Source of the DNA: Bacteroidota bacterium | GTDB taxonomy: Bacteria > Bacteroidota > Ignavibacteria > Ignavibacteriales > SURF-24 | DNA length: 48,735 nt | NCBI GenBank assembly: GCA_030706145.1 | Contig: JAUZPB010000022.1 | Span: forward strand, 1 to 48,735 | Reading direction: 5' to 3' | Shown here: one piece after another, positions 7,665-16,112 of the stretch | Numbering within the stretch: the first letter of the stretch is position 1 | How the letters are laid out: every line of letters begins with the position of its first letter | Notes under the pieces: model-generated | The model's database searches: none | Told to the model about the DNA's origin: nothing | What the model saw: only the letters and a program-made list of their open reading frames with translations | Program-made: the position numbers and the translations under genes

Positions 7665-8641
7665 CTCTTTAGTTTTTCAATAAGTTTAGTGAAGTCTTCA
7701 GGCAAAGGAGAGTCAAACCTCATAAACTGGCCTGAATGCGGGTGAAAGAAGCCAAGAGTTTTCGCATGCAAAGCTTGCCGGGGCATTATTTCAAGAAGGT
7801 TATCGATCCGGGATTTCATTTTTGGAAGATTTGTTCCATAGACAATTTTATTTCCGCCATAAGTAACATCGCCAAAGACCGGATGATTAAGTGATGACAT
7901 ATGCACCCTTATCTGGTGAGTTCTGCCTGTTTTCAGTTTTAGTTTCACAAGAGAAGTAAACTCAAACTCTTCTAAAACAGAGTAATAAGTTATAGCTTTT
8001 TTCCCCTCAAAATCGCTAACCCAAAACTTTTTTCTATCAGTCTTGCTGCGTACAATATTTCTATTTATTTCCCCTTCCTTTTCTGGGAAAATGCCCCAAC
8101 ACACAGCCCAGTATTCCCTTTCAATTGTATGTTTAGAAAATTGTTCAGCAAGTTTAGCATGAGTAAAGTCGTCTTTTGCTACGACAAGAATGCCGCTTGT
8201 ATCCTTATCAATTCTGTGCACTATGCCAGGTCTTCCAGCTTCATTTACGCTGCTAAGTTTTTGTGTATGATGAAGTAAAGCATTAACGAGTGTACCTGTA
8301 TAGTTTGCATAAGCAGGATGGGCAACCATACCAGCAGGTTTATTTACAATAATCAGGAATTCATCCTCATAGATTATATCAAGAGGAATATCTTCAGCTT
8401 CAGTATCTTCTGGTCTTGGAGCAATTGGGATTGTTACATCAACAATATCAAATGGATTTACCTTATAGTTTTGCTTGACAGAGGTGCTATTAACCTTAAC
8501 ATACTCGGCATCAATTAGTTTTTGTATTTTAGACCTGGTGGCATTTTCAATAAGGTTAGTAAGGAAAGTATCAATTCTCTCCTTCTTTTTTCCGGCAGGA
8601 ACTTCAAACCTGAGTTTTTTTTCGCTTATAATATTAGACAT
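7661..8641 (-). CDS. rluD: RluD-type 23S rRNA pseudouridine synthase
   Basis: It isomerises uridines to pseudouridine in large-subunit rRNA, probably the helix 69 sites if it is a true RluD. The 326 residues hold an N-terminal S4 RNA-binding domain (about 18-75, ERIDTFLTN...RSKIQKLIDAEYVKVN). The catalytic domain follows with HRIDKDTSG, placing the catalytic Asp at 145, and the RTHQIRVHM signature near 240. Three bases separate it from the upstream lspA, so it ends the ileS-dksA-lspA-lspA-rluD string. An lspA-rluD neighbourhood is common in bacteria. The exact target base (RluD versus RluC/RluA) cannot be read from the sequence. Confidence 0.93.
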   Translation of the reverse strand: MSNIISEKKLRFEVPAGKKKERIDTFLTNLIENATRSKIQKLIDAEYVKVNSTSVKQNYKVNPFDIVDVTIPIAPRPEDTEAEDIPLDIIYEDEFLIIVNKPAGMVAHPAYANYTGTLVNALLHHTQKLSSVNEAGRPGIVHRIDKDTSGILVVAKDDFTHAKLAEQFSKHTIEREYWAVCWGIFPEKEGEINRNIVRSKTDRKKFWVSDFEGKKAITYYSVLEEFEFTSLVKLKLKTGRTHQIRVHMSSLNHPVFGDVTYGGNKIVYGTNLPKMKSRIDNLLEIMPRQALHAKTLGFFHPHSGQFMRFDSPLPEDFTKLIEKLKS

Positions 8642-8643
8642 GC

Positions 8644-9249
8644 TTATTTAAGGTCTTCCTGTTGGCTTGTAAGCTTAGAAGACTCATTGGTATTTGAACC
8701 AGGAATAAGACTTTTTTGTGTGCTTGAAAAGATAAGAAGAAGTATAACACCAATAGAGACAGCCATATCTGCAACGTTAAAGACAGGCCAGCGGTCATAA
8801 GTATAGCCAAGGAAATGAATGTCAAAGAAATCCACGTCAATAAAATCAACAACCTTACCGAAAAAAAGAGGTGCATAGCCGTAGAAGACGCCGTAAAAAA
8901 CGCGGTCGATCAGATTACCAACTGCGCCGCCTAAAATTATAGCCAATGATATCCTGAGTGTCAGGCTTTCTTTTCTAATTTTGAACAAATAGTAGATTAT
9001 GGCAATACTAGCAGCAATAGAAAAGAGCGATAAGAACAGTTTAGAGTTAATACCCAGATCAATGCCAAAAGCCATTCCGGGATTTTCTATATAAGTAAAT
9101 CTTAAAATCTGGCCCAAAACATCGTGTTTATCTCCATATAACATTCCTCTATGATGAATATTAAGGAATGGAATAGAAAAGCCTTTAACAATCAATTTTG
9201 TTATCTGATCAACGATCAGAATAAATAAGGAAATAAATAATACTCGCAA
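8644..9249 (-). CDS. lspA: Lipoprotein signal peptidase II, downstream copy
   Basis: This inner-membrane aspartyl protease removes signal peptides from diacylglyceryl-modified prolipoproteins. The 201 residues contain four hydrophobic segments, the ENPGMAFG motif (55-62), GNLIDR with catalytic Asp115, and FNVADM with catalytic Asp161. Both active-site Asp are present, so the enzyme looks functional. It starts with TTG at 9249, 12 bases after the stop of a close paralog. The first ~175 residues align without gaps to that paralog, with roughly two thirds identical by hand count. Only the hydrophilic C-terminal tails differ completely. This points to a tandem duplication followed by divergence. 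Confidence 0.93.
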   Translation of the reverse strand: MRVLFISLFILIVDQITKLIVKGFSIPFLNIHHRGMLYGDKHDVLGQILRFTYIENPGMAFGIDLGINSKLFLSLFSIAASIAIIYYLFKIRKESLTLRISLAIILGGAVGNLIDRVFYGVFYGYAPLFFGKVVDFIDVDFFDIHFLGYTYDRWPVFNVADMAVSIGVILLLIFSSTQKSLIPGSNTNESSKLTSQQEDLK

Positions 9250-9261
9250 AATTCAATACTC

Positions 9262-9879
9262 TCAGTTTTCTTCGTCTTTTTTCACATCAGAATCATTTTC
9301 CAGAACAATAGTACCAGCAGAATCGTTCTGCTGCATTTGAGGTGTTTCCTTTCTGCTAAAAAAAAGTAGCAAGCAAACGCCAAAAGTAACGGCAACATCA
9401 GCAATATTAAAAATCGGGAAGCGGTCAATAATAAAGCCAAATAGATTGACAGGATAGAAGTTAAATTCAAACAGATCTACAACCTTGCCAAAAAAAACAG
9501 GAGCATAGCCAAAAAAGATGCCATAGAAAGCTCTGTCGATAAAATTACCGATAGCTCCAGCAAGAATAAGAGCCAAAGCAATTCTTAGGATCAATCTCTC
9601 ATTTCTAACTTTATATAAGTAATAGACAATGCCTACACTAGCAAAAGCAGAAAACAAAGAAAGAAACAATTTTGAAGTTACTCCAAGACCGATTCCGAAT
9701 GCCATCCCAGGGTTTTCAACAAAAGTAATCCTTAAAAAGGAACCCAAGAAGTTATGTGTTTCGGCATAACTCATCCCATCTATATGTATTTTTAGAAAAG
9801 GGATCGAAAACCCTTTGACGCATAATTTCGAAATCTGATCTGCCAGAACTACAAACAGAGAAAGAAAAAGTACTCTCAA
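9262..9879 (-). CDS. lspA: Lipoprotein signal peptidase II, upstream paralog
   Basis: The product is 205 residues and belongs to the same family as its neighbour. It has VENPGMAFG (54-62), GNFIDR with Asp115, and FNIADV with Asp161, at the same residue numbers as the other copy. Four transmembrane segments are followed by an acidic, Asp/Glu/Lys-rich tail (about 175-205). The start is TTG at 9879, as in the sister gene, and both are preceded by a TGAG purine stretch. The gene begins 29 bases after the DksA-like gene and is probably in the same operon. The loops between 131 and 152 differ most from the sister copy, so the two enzymes might prefer different lipoprotein substrates. That is speculative. 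Confidence 0.93.
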   Translation of the reverse strand: MRVLFLSLFVVLADQISKLCVKGFSIPFLKIHIDGMSYAETHNFLGSFLRITFVENPGMAFGIGLGVTSKLFLSLFSAFASVGIVYYLYKVRNERLILRIALALILAGAIGNFIDRAFYGIFFGYAPVFFGKVVDLFEFNFYPVNLFGFIIDRFPIFNIADVAVTFGVCLLLFFSRKETPQMQQNDSAGTIVLENDSDVKKDEEN

Positions 9880-9908
9880 GTAAAACTCAGATGAATGTTA
9901 AAAAAAGT

Positions 9909-10838
9909 CTACTTCTTTTCTTGTTTTTGTTTAACAGGAAGACAGAGCTGACTATGAGGAACAGCAGCTAATCTTTCCTTGGAAATCAAAGGACAAGTAG
10001 GGCAAAGGTATTGTGGTTCATCAATACATTCAATACAAATTCCATAGGTTCCATTTTCAATTCTATGCAAAGCATCATCGAGGTAGCCAAGGAATTTATT
10101 TTCTCTTTGAGCCCACAGGAAAATTTTCTCTCTTTCCATGGCATCTGTTCCCTGCTCGGCCATATGTAAAGAGTAAGGTGAATTTTCGTTAACATATTGA
10201 CCAGTAGTAGGATCCATCATTTGTTCGCGCAAATTCTGAAGCTGTTCAATAATTTCATTTCTTTTATCGAGAATAATTTTCTTAAAATATTCAAGGTCCT
10301 CTTTGCTATATCCTTTAACTTTACGAATATTCTTCTTTGGTGAAGTGACCTCAACTACAGTATGCTCATGATGAGCATCAGCTTTTTTAAAATTTTCCTC
10401 TTTGGAATGGATGTCCTCTTTTTGCTGTTGTAGAACAGTCTCAGTCTGTTTTTCCTCAAGAGGAGCATTTGTTACTGATTGTTCATCTACGAAATGGTCC
10501 TCAATTTTATTAACCCCTGCCTTTTTGACTTCACTTTTTTTAGTTGCAGCTTTTTTAGGTTCCTCTTTAGAAAGCAGCTCCTTTTTCGATTTAGCTTCAG
10601 TTTTTTTCTCTATCCCCTTTTTCATAGTTTCCTTAGATTTAATTTGAGCAATATTCTTCTTAGGTTTCTCCTTTTCCAAATCTTTCTTTACCGCTGTTTT
10701 AGCTGCAACTTTCTTATCTGTTTTTTTTGCAGTAGTTTTTTTAGCGGTAATATTTTTAGCAGCACTCTTTTTTGTTGCAGTATTTTTTGCTGCAGGAACA
10801 GTTTTCTTAGTTGTTTTTTTTGCCGATTTAGTTGCCAT
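9909..10838 (-). CDS. DksA/TraR-family protein with histone H1-like Lys/Ala tail
   Basis: The product is 309 residues in two parts. Residues 1 to ~175 are low complexity: first KK/AA/T repeats like histone H1 or bacterial Hc-type DNA-binding tails, then a more acidic Lys/Glu/Gln stretch. Residues ~176-309 are a DksA/TraR domain: a coiled coil, TDAMEREK at its tip, and YLDDALHRIENGTYGIC leading into a zinc finger. The finger is unusual. Cys occur at 268, 271, 279, 282 and 299, and the position expected for the last ligand is Val302. An extra CxxC has effectively been inserted. DksA proteins bind RNA polymerase in the secondary channel, and the basic tail may bind DNA or RNA. It has a strong AGGAGG ribosome site. 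It lies between ileS and lspA, a known position for DksA-like genes. Confidence 0.88.
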   Translation of the reverse strand: MATKSAKKTTKKTVPAAKNTATKKSAAKNITAKKTTAKKTDKKVAAKTAVKKDLEKEKPKKNIAQIKSKETMKKGIEKKTEAKSKKELLSKEEPKKAATKKSEVKKAGVNKIEDHFVDEQSVTNAPLEEKQTETVLQQQKEDIHSKEENFKKADAHHEHTVVEVTSPKKNIRKVKGYSKEDLEYFKKIILDKRNEIIEQLQNLREQMMDPTTGQYVNENSPYSLHMAEQGTDAMEREKIFLWAQRENKFLGYLDDALHRIENGTYGICIECIDEPQYLCPTCPLISKERLAAVPHSQLCLPVKQKQEKK

Positions 10839-10870
10839 TTTAGGCCTCCTATTTCAATAAGAAATATATA

Positions 10871-13800
10871 CTACGATTCCATCTTTTTTATACTAATGGT
10901 GCATTTGTAATCGCCTATTTCCCAATCCTGAGTGAAGCCCTCACAATCAGAATTAGTAATAACATTATCAGCTAAGGTTTCATTGGCAATATAGTCCTTA
11001 AAAGAGCTAATAGCTTTTGAAAGTTCTTCATTTGCTTTGAAACCGATAGTTATTCTATCAGTTACTTCAAAACCTGCATCTTTTCTCATATTCTGAACCC
11101 TGTTAACAAACTCTCTAGCAAGGCCTTCTTCAAGAAGGGCACTACTGAGCTCTGTATCGATAGCGACAGTTACTCCTTCTTCAGATTCAACGAGCCAGCC
11201 TTCAATCTCAGAGCTAACTATTTCAACGTCACTAGGAGTAATTTTAATTTCTTCATCGTTCAGACTAATTAGGAGCTCTTCTCCTTTTTCAAGTTTGTTA
11301 ATCTCAGCCTTTCCAAATCCTCTAATAGCATTTGCCACAGGGTTAGCTTTTTTACCAAATTTTGGTCCAATCGACTTAAAATTTGGTTTTGCTGATTTAT
11401 TGACAATTTCTGCATCATCTTCAAGGACAACTAAATCTTTAATGTTAACTTCCTCTAAAATAACATCCTGCATTTTCAAAACAGCATCTCTTCTAGATTT
11501 ATCAACGGCAACCATAATTTTACTAAGAGGCTGTCTAACTTTCAAATTTGACTTAGCCCTCATAGAGCGAGAAAGATAAACGACACGCTGGGCAACATCC
11601 ATCTTTTCATCTAGTGCTCTTTCAAAATAAGAAGGTTTAGGGAATTCCGAAAGATGTACTGACTCAAAATTTTCTTTTCCAGTAGCCTTATTCAGATTCT
11701 GATAAATCTCTTCAGAAACAAAAGGTGCAAATGGAGCAGTAAGTTTAGAAATAGTAACAAGGCATTCATATAAGGTCTGATAAGCTGAAAGCTTGTTTCT
11801 ATTCATCTCTGATTTCCAGAACCTTCTTCTGCAACGTCTTACATACCAATTTGACAGCTGATCAATAGTAAAGGAAGAAACAAGCCTAGCAGCGCGAGTT
11901 ACATCGTAGCTATTCATCAGTTGTTCATATTCTGAAATAACGGAACTCAATTTCGAAATAATCCATCTGTCAATTTCGGGTCTTTCGCTATAAGGAATCA
12001 AATCCTCGGAAAAGCTAAAGTTATCTATATTAGCATATAAAGCAAAGAAAGAATATGTATTAATTAATGTACCAAAAAATTTCCTTTGAACCTCAAGAAT
12101 TCCTTCTTCGTCAAAAAGAGTTGGTTTCCAAGGTGGACTTGTAGTAACAAGATACCAGCGTGTAGCATCGGCGCCATACTTATCAAAGAGTTGGAAAGGA
12201 TCAACAGTATTACCCTTTGACTTGGACATTTTTAGTCCCTGCTTGTCAAGAATGAGCTCATTTACAATGACGTTTTTGTAGGCGACATTTTCAAAGAGCA
12301 TTGTTGAAATTGCATGAAGAGTATAAAACCAACCGCGGGTCTGGTCAATTCCCTCGCAAATAAAATCTGCCGGGAAGTTACTTTCAAATAATTCCTTGTT
12401 TTCGAATGGATAATGATACTGAGCAAAAGGCATAGAACCAGAATCAAACCAAACGTCAATAAGTTCAGGAGTTCTTTTGAAGATCTTACCATTTCTTTCA
12501 AACAAGACATCATCAACGAAAGGCTTATGTAGGTCAATACTATCTAATTGGCTAAGAGGAATTCTTTTTCCATCTTTCTCAATAAAGCCATCTTTAAGTT
12601 CCTCAATACTTCCAATTGCGAACATTTCTCCATCATCGCTAATCCAAATTGGCAATGGAGTAGCCCAGAATCTATCACGCGAAAGTGCCCAGTCTTTGTT
12701 TTCCTCAAGCCAGTTACCAAATCTTCCACTACCAACTTCAGGAGGGAACCAGTTAATTTTCTTATTAAGCTCAACCATCTTATCTGCAATTGTAGTTGTC
12801 TTAATGAACCAAGACTCACGTGCATAATAAATAATAGGGACATCCTGATGGCGCCAGCTGAAAGGATAAGAGTGTGTAATGGTCTCTTTCTTAAAAAGTC
12901 TGCCCATTTCCTTGAGTTTAATTATGATATCCTTATCAGCCTCTTTGACGAATCTTCCAGCAAAATCAGTAACCTGTTCAGTAAAAAGGCCGCCACGAGT
13001 AACAGGCTGAAGCATAGGAAGGCCATATTTTTTAGATACTTCATAGTCATCAGCACCGAAGGCAGGGGCAATGTGAACAATGCCTGAACCATCTTCAGTA
13101 CTTACAAAGTCAGCTTCAATAACATAAAAAGCTTTTTTGTTAGGAGTGACGTAGTTAAATAGCTGTTCGTATTCCTGTCCTGCAAGATCGCTCCCCTTAT
13201 ACTCTGCCACAATCTCATATTCCCCTTCTATTACAGAAAGGCGTGATTTAGCGAGTATGAGGTACTCATCTTTAAGGCGAATTTTAACATATTCAATTTC
13301 AGGTCCGACAGCAAGAGCAACGTTTGAAATAAGTGTCCAGGGTGTTGTAGTCCAAACTAAGAAATATGTAGTACCTTCTTTGGTAAGAAGAGAGTCCTTT
13401 AATTTCATAACAATGTAAACAGAAGGATCCTTAGTTTCCCTATAGCCTAAGGCAAGTTCATGTGAAGAAAGCACAGTTTCAGACTTTGGATCCTGAGGGA
13501 CGACCTTATAATCCTTATAAATAAGTCCTTTGTCAAATAAAGTTTTAAGTGCCCACCAAACAGATTCAATATATTCATTTGTACATGTCACATAAGCATC
13601 ATCAAGTCTAATCCAGTAACCCATACGGGTAGTCATTTTTTCCCAGAGGTCGGTATAGGTAAAGACCGAATTTCTGCAGGCCTTGTTATATTTATCTACG
13701 CCGTAGTCTTTAATTTCGCTTTTATTTTTAATGCCAAGCTGTTTTTCGACTTCAATTTCAACCGGGAGTCCATGAGTATCCCAGCCAGCTTTTCTATGTA

Positions 13801-14035
13801 CCTGATAGCCCTGCTGAGTTTTATAGCGGCATACCAGATCCTTTAATGTTCTGGCCATTACATGATGAATACCAGGTTTACCATTAGCCGTAGGAGGGCC
13901 TTCATAGAAAGTAAAAGGTTTTGAATCACTTCTAGAAGTGATACTCTTTGCAAAGATATCGTTTTCACGCCAAAAGGCTAAGATTCTTTCTTCAATTTCC
14001 GAATAATTAATTTTTTCTGGGTTCTGCTTAAACAT
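10871..14035 (-). CDS. ileS: Isoleucyl-tRNA synthetase
   Basis: This class I synthetase charges tRNA-Ile and edits misactivated valine. Its 1054 residues match the long, type 2 (eukaryote-like) IleS class. The active site has GPPTANGKPGIHHVM (46-60), in which the usual HxGH is replaced by GIHH, followed by GWDTHGLPVE. The editing domain contains WTTTPWTL and a FGADDYEVSKKYGL region. GLKMSKSKGNTVDP is the KMSKS loop. The anticodon-binding helical domain and a C-terminal extension follow. The GIHH variant is familiar from Bacteroidota-type IleS, so I do not regard it as a loss of function. The ATG at 14035 is well placed. The DksA-like gene follows 32 bases downstream. Confidence 0.97.
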   Translation of the reverse strand: MFKQNPEKINYSEIEERILAFWRENDIFAKSITSRSDSKPFTFYEGPPTANGKPGIHHVMARTLKDLVCRYKTQQGYQVHRKAGWDTHGLPVEIEVEKQLGIKNKSEIKDYGVDKYNKACRNSVFTYTDLWEKMTTRMGYWIRLDDAYVTCTNEYIESVWWALKTLFDKGLIYKDYKVVPQDPKSETVLSSHELALGYRETKDPSVYIVMKLKDSLLTKEGTTYFLVWTTTPWTLISNVALAVGPEIEYVKIRLKDEYLILAKSRLSVIEGEYEIVAEYKGSDLAGQEYEQLFNYVTPNKKAFYVIEADFVSTEDGSGIVHIAPAFGADDYEVSKKYGLPMLQPVTRGGLFTEQVTDFAGRFVKEADKDIIIKLKEMGRLFKKETITHSYPFSWRHQDVPIIYYARESWFIKTTTIADKMVELNKKINWFPPEVGSGRFGNWLEENKDWALSRDRFWATPLPIWISDDGEMFAIGSIEELKDGFIEKDGKRIPLSQLDSIDLHKPFVDDVLFERNGKIFKRTPELIDVWFDSGSMPFAQYHYPFENKELFESNFPADFICEGIDQTRGWFYTLHAISTMLFENVAYKNVIVNELILDKQGLKMSKSKGNTVDPFQLFDKYGADATRWYLVTTSPPWKPTLFDEEGILEVQRKFFGTLINTYSFFALYANIDNFSFSEDLIPYSERPEIDRWIISKLSSVISEYEQLMNSYDVTRAARLVSSFTIDQLSNWYVRRCRRRFWKSEMNRNKLSAYQTLYECLVTISKLTAPFAPFVSEEIYQNLNKATGKENFESVHLSEFPKPSYFERALDEKMDVAQRVVYLSRSMRAKSNLKVRQPLSKIMVAVDKSRRDAVLKMQDVILEEVNIKDLVVLEDDAEIVNKSAKPNFKSIGPKFGKKANPVANAIRGFGKAEINKLEKGEELLISLNDEEIKITPSDVEIVSSEIEGWLVESEEGVTVAIDTELSSALLEEGLAREFVNRVQNMRKDAGFEVTDRITIGFKANEELSKAISSFKDYIANETLADNVITNSDCEGFTQDWEIGDYKCTISIKKMES

Positions 14036-14128
14036 AGCTGTTCTTAACTACTTTATCTTGTTAAATAAATTTATTCTTTAATAATTAAAGGACAATGAGC
14101 TTAATCAATGTTCAAGACAATGAGTGAG

Positions 14129-14743
14129 CTATTTATCCTCATATTTTTTTATAAGTTCTTTTTCAATTTGTATAAATTCTTTTAATTCTCTTTCGATTTT
14201 CTCTTTTTTCTCAAGAGCTTTTTTAGCTTGAAATTCGGCCTCTTTAATTAAAAGGTCAGCTTTAACTCTAGTTTCCCTCAATTCCAGCTCAGCTTCTCTT
14301 TTAGCGCTCAGGACCATTTTATCATAAGCATCAAGGACTTGTTCATTATTTGCCAGCTGTTTTTGCATTAAAATTACCTCAGCAACAGACATACCGAAAA
14401 AGCCCATACAGCCAAGGACCACATTTCTAAGGCTATAGATAATAAGGTTTTCAGTTAAAAGGTCACTTGTGCCAAAATATTCTCTAAAGAAACTAATCAA
14501 TCCCACGCTAATAATTGTTGTAGCAACAGTAACAGCAAATACAATTCGTCCACCAAACTTCCAGTTAAGGGTTTTGTCAATAAGCCAGCCACAAGCGAAG
14601 GAAAAAACAGAAAGAACGAACCAGACTGCAAAGTTTAGTTCACCGAACTTAAATAACTGAGTATTCAAAAAATTCGATGCAAACATAAAGACAGCCAGAA
14701 GTACAGGTGTCAGGAAATAAATATTTTTCCTTTTTTCGCTCAT
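14129..14743 (-). CDS. Membrane protein with C-terminal coiled coil, unknown function
   Basis: The product is 204 residues. Four hydrophobic segments (about 9-27, 38-56, 66-86, 103-124) are followed by a long charged helix (about 128-204) rich in Lys/Glu with heptad spacing, a probable cytoplasmic coiled coil. The ATG overlaps the stop of the purine nucleoside phosphorylase gene by 4 bases, so it is the last member of the yggS-divIVA-punA operon. The coiled coil (AKREAELELRETRVKADLL..AE) resembles the DivIVA-like protein two genes upstream in style, so the two might interact at the membrane. That is inference from composition and position only. I do not recognise a named family. Confidence 0.7.
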   Translation of the reverse strand: MSEKRKNIYFLTPVLLAVFMFASNFLNTQLFKFGELNFAVWFVLSVFSFACGWLIDKTLNWKFGGRIVFAVTVATTIISVGLISFFREYFGTSDLLTENLIIYSLRNVVLGCMGFFGMSVAEVILMQKQLANNEQVLDAYDKMVLSAKREAELELRETRVKADLLIKEAEFQAKKALEKKEKIERELKEFIQIEKELIKKYEDK

Positions 14744-15561
14744 AATTTTTTTATTACTTCTTTCATAATTTGCGTCATTTTAGGTTCTGCTTCCATAGCA
14801 GAGGCAATGATTTCCTGAAGATTAACTGGTTTTAATGCCTCGGGGAAGCATTCGTCAGTAATAATGCTAAAGCCTAAGACTTTCATACCCATATGATTGG
14901 CAACAATATTTTCTGGGATAGTAGACATACCAACTACATCAGCTCCGGTTTGGCGGAGAAATCTATATTCTGCTTTAGTTTCCAGGTTTGGACCCGGAAC
15001 AGCAACATAAACACCTTTCTGAACCTTAATCTTTAAATCCAGAGCTATTTGTTCGGCAAGGTTAATAAGTTCAAGGTTATAAGGCTCGCTCATATCAGGG
15101 AAACGGGGGCCTAACTCATCTTCATTTATCCCAATTAGTGGATTATCTCCCAAAAGGTTGATATGGTCAACCATAAGCATTATATCCCCTCGTTTGAAGA
15201 GAGGGTTCATACCACCGCAAGCATTTGAAACCAGAAGTGTCTTTACACCTAAAAACTTCATCAGGCGCACGGGATATGTAATCTGCTGCATAGAATAGCC
15301 TTCATAAAAGTGAAAGCGGCCCTGCATAGCGACAACTCTTTTCCCATTGATCTTCCCAAAGATCAATCTTCCATGATGAGATTCGACGGTTGAGAGCGGG
15401 AAATGGGGCAAATCCTCATAGTCGATCTCAGCTTCGATCTGAATTTCTTTTACCAGGGCACCCAGCCCTGTGCCAAGAATAATGCCTATTTCGTAAGACT
15501 CTGTGGTCTTTGTTCTAATTACACCAAGAGTTTCAGTTATTTTCTTCAGGAGGTCTGTCAT
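14740..15561 (-). CDS. punA: Purine nucleoside phosphorylase, trimeric type
   Basis: It splits inosine and guanosine with phosphate into base plus ribose 1-phosphate for purine salvage. The 273 residues fit the trimeric PNP family (PNPase I, inosine/guanosine specific). Seen are ILGTGLG (phosphate loop), VESHHGRL, MQGRFHFYEGY, SNACGGMNP, the PGPNLETKAEYR purine-site segment, and GMSTIPENIVA with the conserved Met and Glu/Asn region. The gene starts 4 bases inside the DivIVA-like gene and its own stop overlaps the next start by 4 bases. The symbol is given by family. A methylthioadenosine phosphorylase reading is less likely given the inosine-type residues. Confidence 0.92.
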   Translation of the reverse strand: MTDLLKKITETLGVIRTKTTESYEIGIILGTGLGALVKEIQIEAEIDYEDLPHFPLSTVESHHGRLIFGKINGKRVVAMQGRFHFYEGYSMQQITYPVRLMKFLGVKTLLVSNACGGMNPLFKRGDIMLMVDHINLLGDNPLIGINEDELGPRFPDMSEPYNLELINLAEQIALDLKIKVQKGVYVAVPGPNLETKAEYRFLRQTGADVVGMSTIPENIVANHMGMKVLGFSIITDECFPEALKPVNLQEIIASAMEAEPKMTQIMKEVIKKL

Positions 15562-16112
15562 AATAATTTATCTATAATGCCATCAATATTAATGTCTATT
15601 TTGTCCCTTTCAATTGATTTATCCTCTTCAGGAAGAGGTTTTTGAACGGTTTTTTCCTTTTCAATACTCTCTATTTTGAGTTCAAGTAAATTTGACTGAG
15701 TAGTAACTAAAGCTTTCAGTCTTGCAATCAAAAGATTTTTTTCTTCCCTTAATGTAAGGACAGCGCTTCTAATAGCATCGGCTTCAGATTTTGCATTTTC
15801 AAGGATTTGAGCAGCTTTTACTTCAGCTTCCTTAATAATGAGGCTCCCCTGTTTTTTTGCAGATTCAGCTGCTTTGGAGGAGGATTCATGCGCATTAAGT
15901 AAAGTATCCTGGAGTTTTTTTTCAATTTTTCTATATTCATTCAGCTTAGCAGAAGCCTTATCGAGTTCTTTTTTCAGGTAGTCGTTCTCGCTATTTAACT
16001 TTTCGAACTCCTCTGCAATTTTATCAAGAAAAGCTACTACTTCTTCAGGTTCAAATCCCCGTATGGACTTATTAAATTGCTGATTTCTAATATTAAGCGG
16101 AGAAAGTTTCAT
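15558..16112 (-). CDS. DivIVA-domain coiled-coil protein
   Basis: The product is 184 residues. The N-terminal segment (about 1-60) has the DivIVA pattern: LNIRNQQFNKSIRGFEPEEVVAFLDKIAEEFEKL, with the RGF..EEV.AFLD core. A long coiled coil to about 150 and an acidic tail follow. DivIVA proteins oligomerise, sense curved membranes and place division or polar-growth proteins. The role here is inferred. The gene sits between yggS (4-base overlap) and punA (4-base overlap). In Gram-positive bacteria yggS and divIVA are likewise close neighbours in the division cluster, which supports the call. GpsB-like or SepIVA-like functions are alternatives. Confidence 0.85.
   Translation of the reverse strand: MKLSPLNIRNQQFNKSIRGFEPEEVVAFLDKIAEEFEKLNSENDYLKKELDKASAKLNEYRKIEKKLQDTLLNAHESSSKAAESAKKQGSLIIKEAEVKAAQILENAKSEADAIRSAVLTLREEKNLLIARLKALVTTQSNLLELKIESIEKEKTVQKPLPEEDKSIERDKIDINIDGIIDKLL

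Noticed and set aside
10871-14035. Loss of the HIGH motif in IleS (GIHH)
   Set aside because: The GIHH form is familiar from Bacteroidota-type IleS and the KMSKS loop and editing site are intact. It is a lineage feature, not inactivation.
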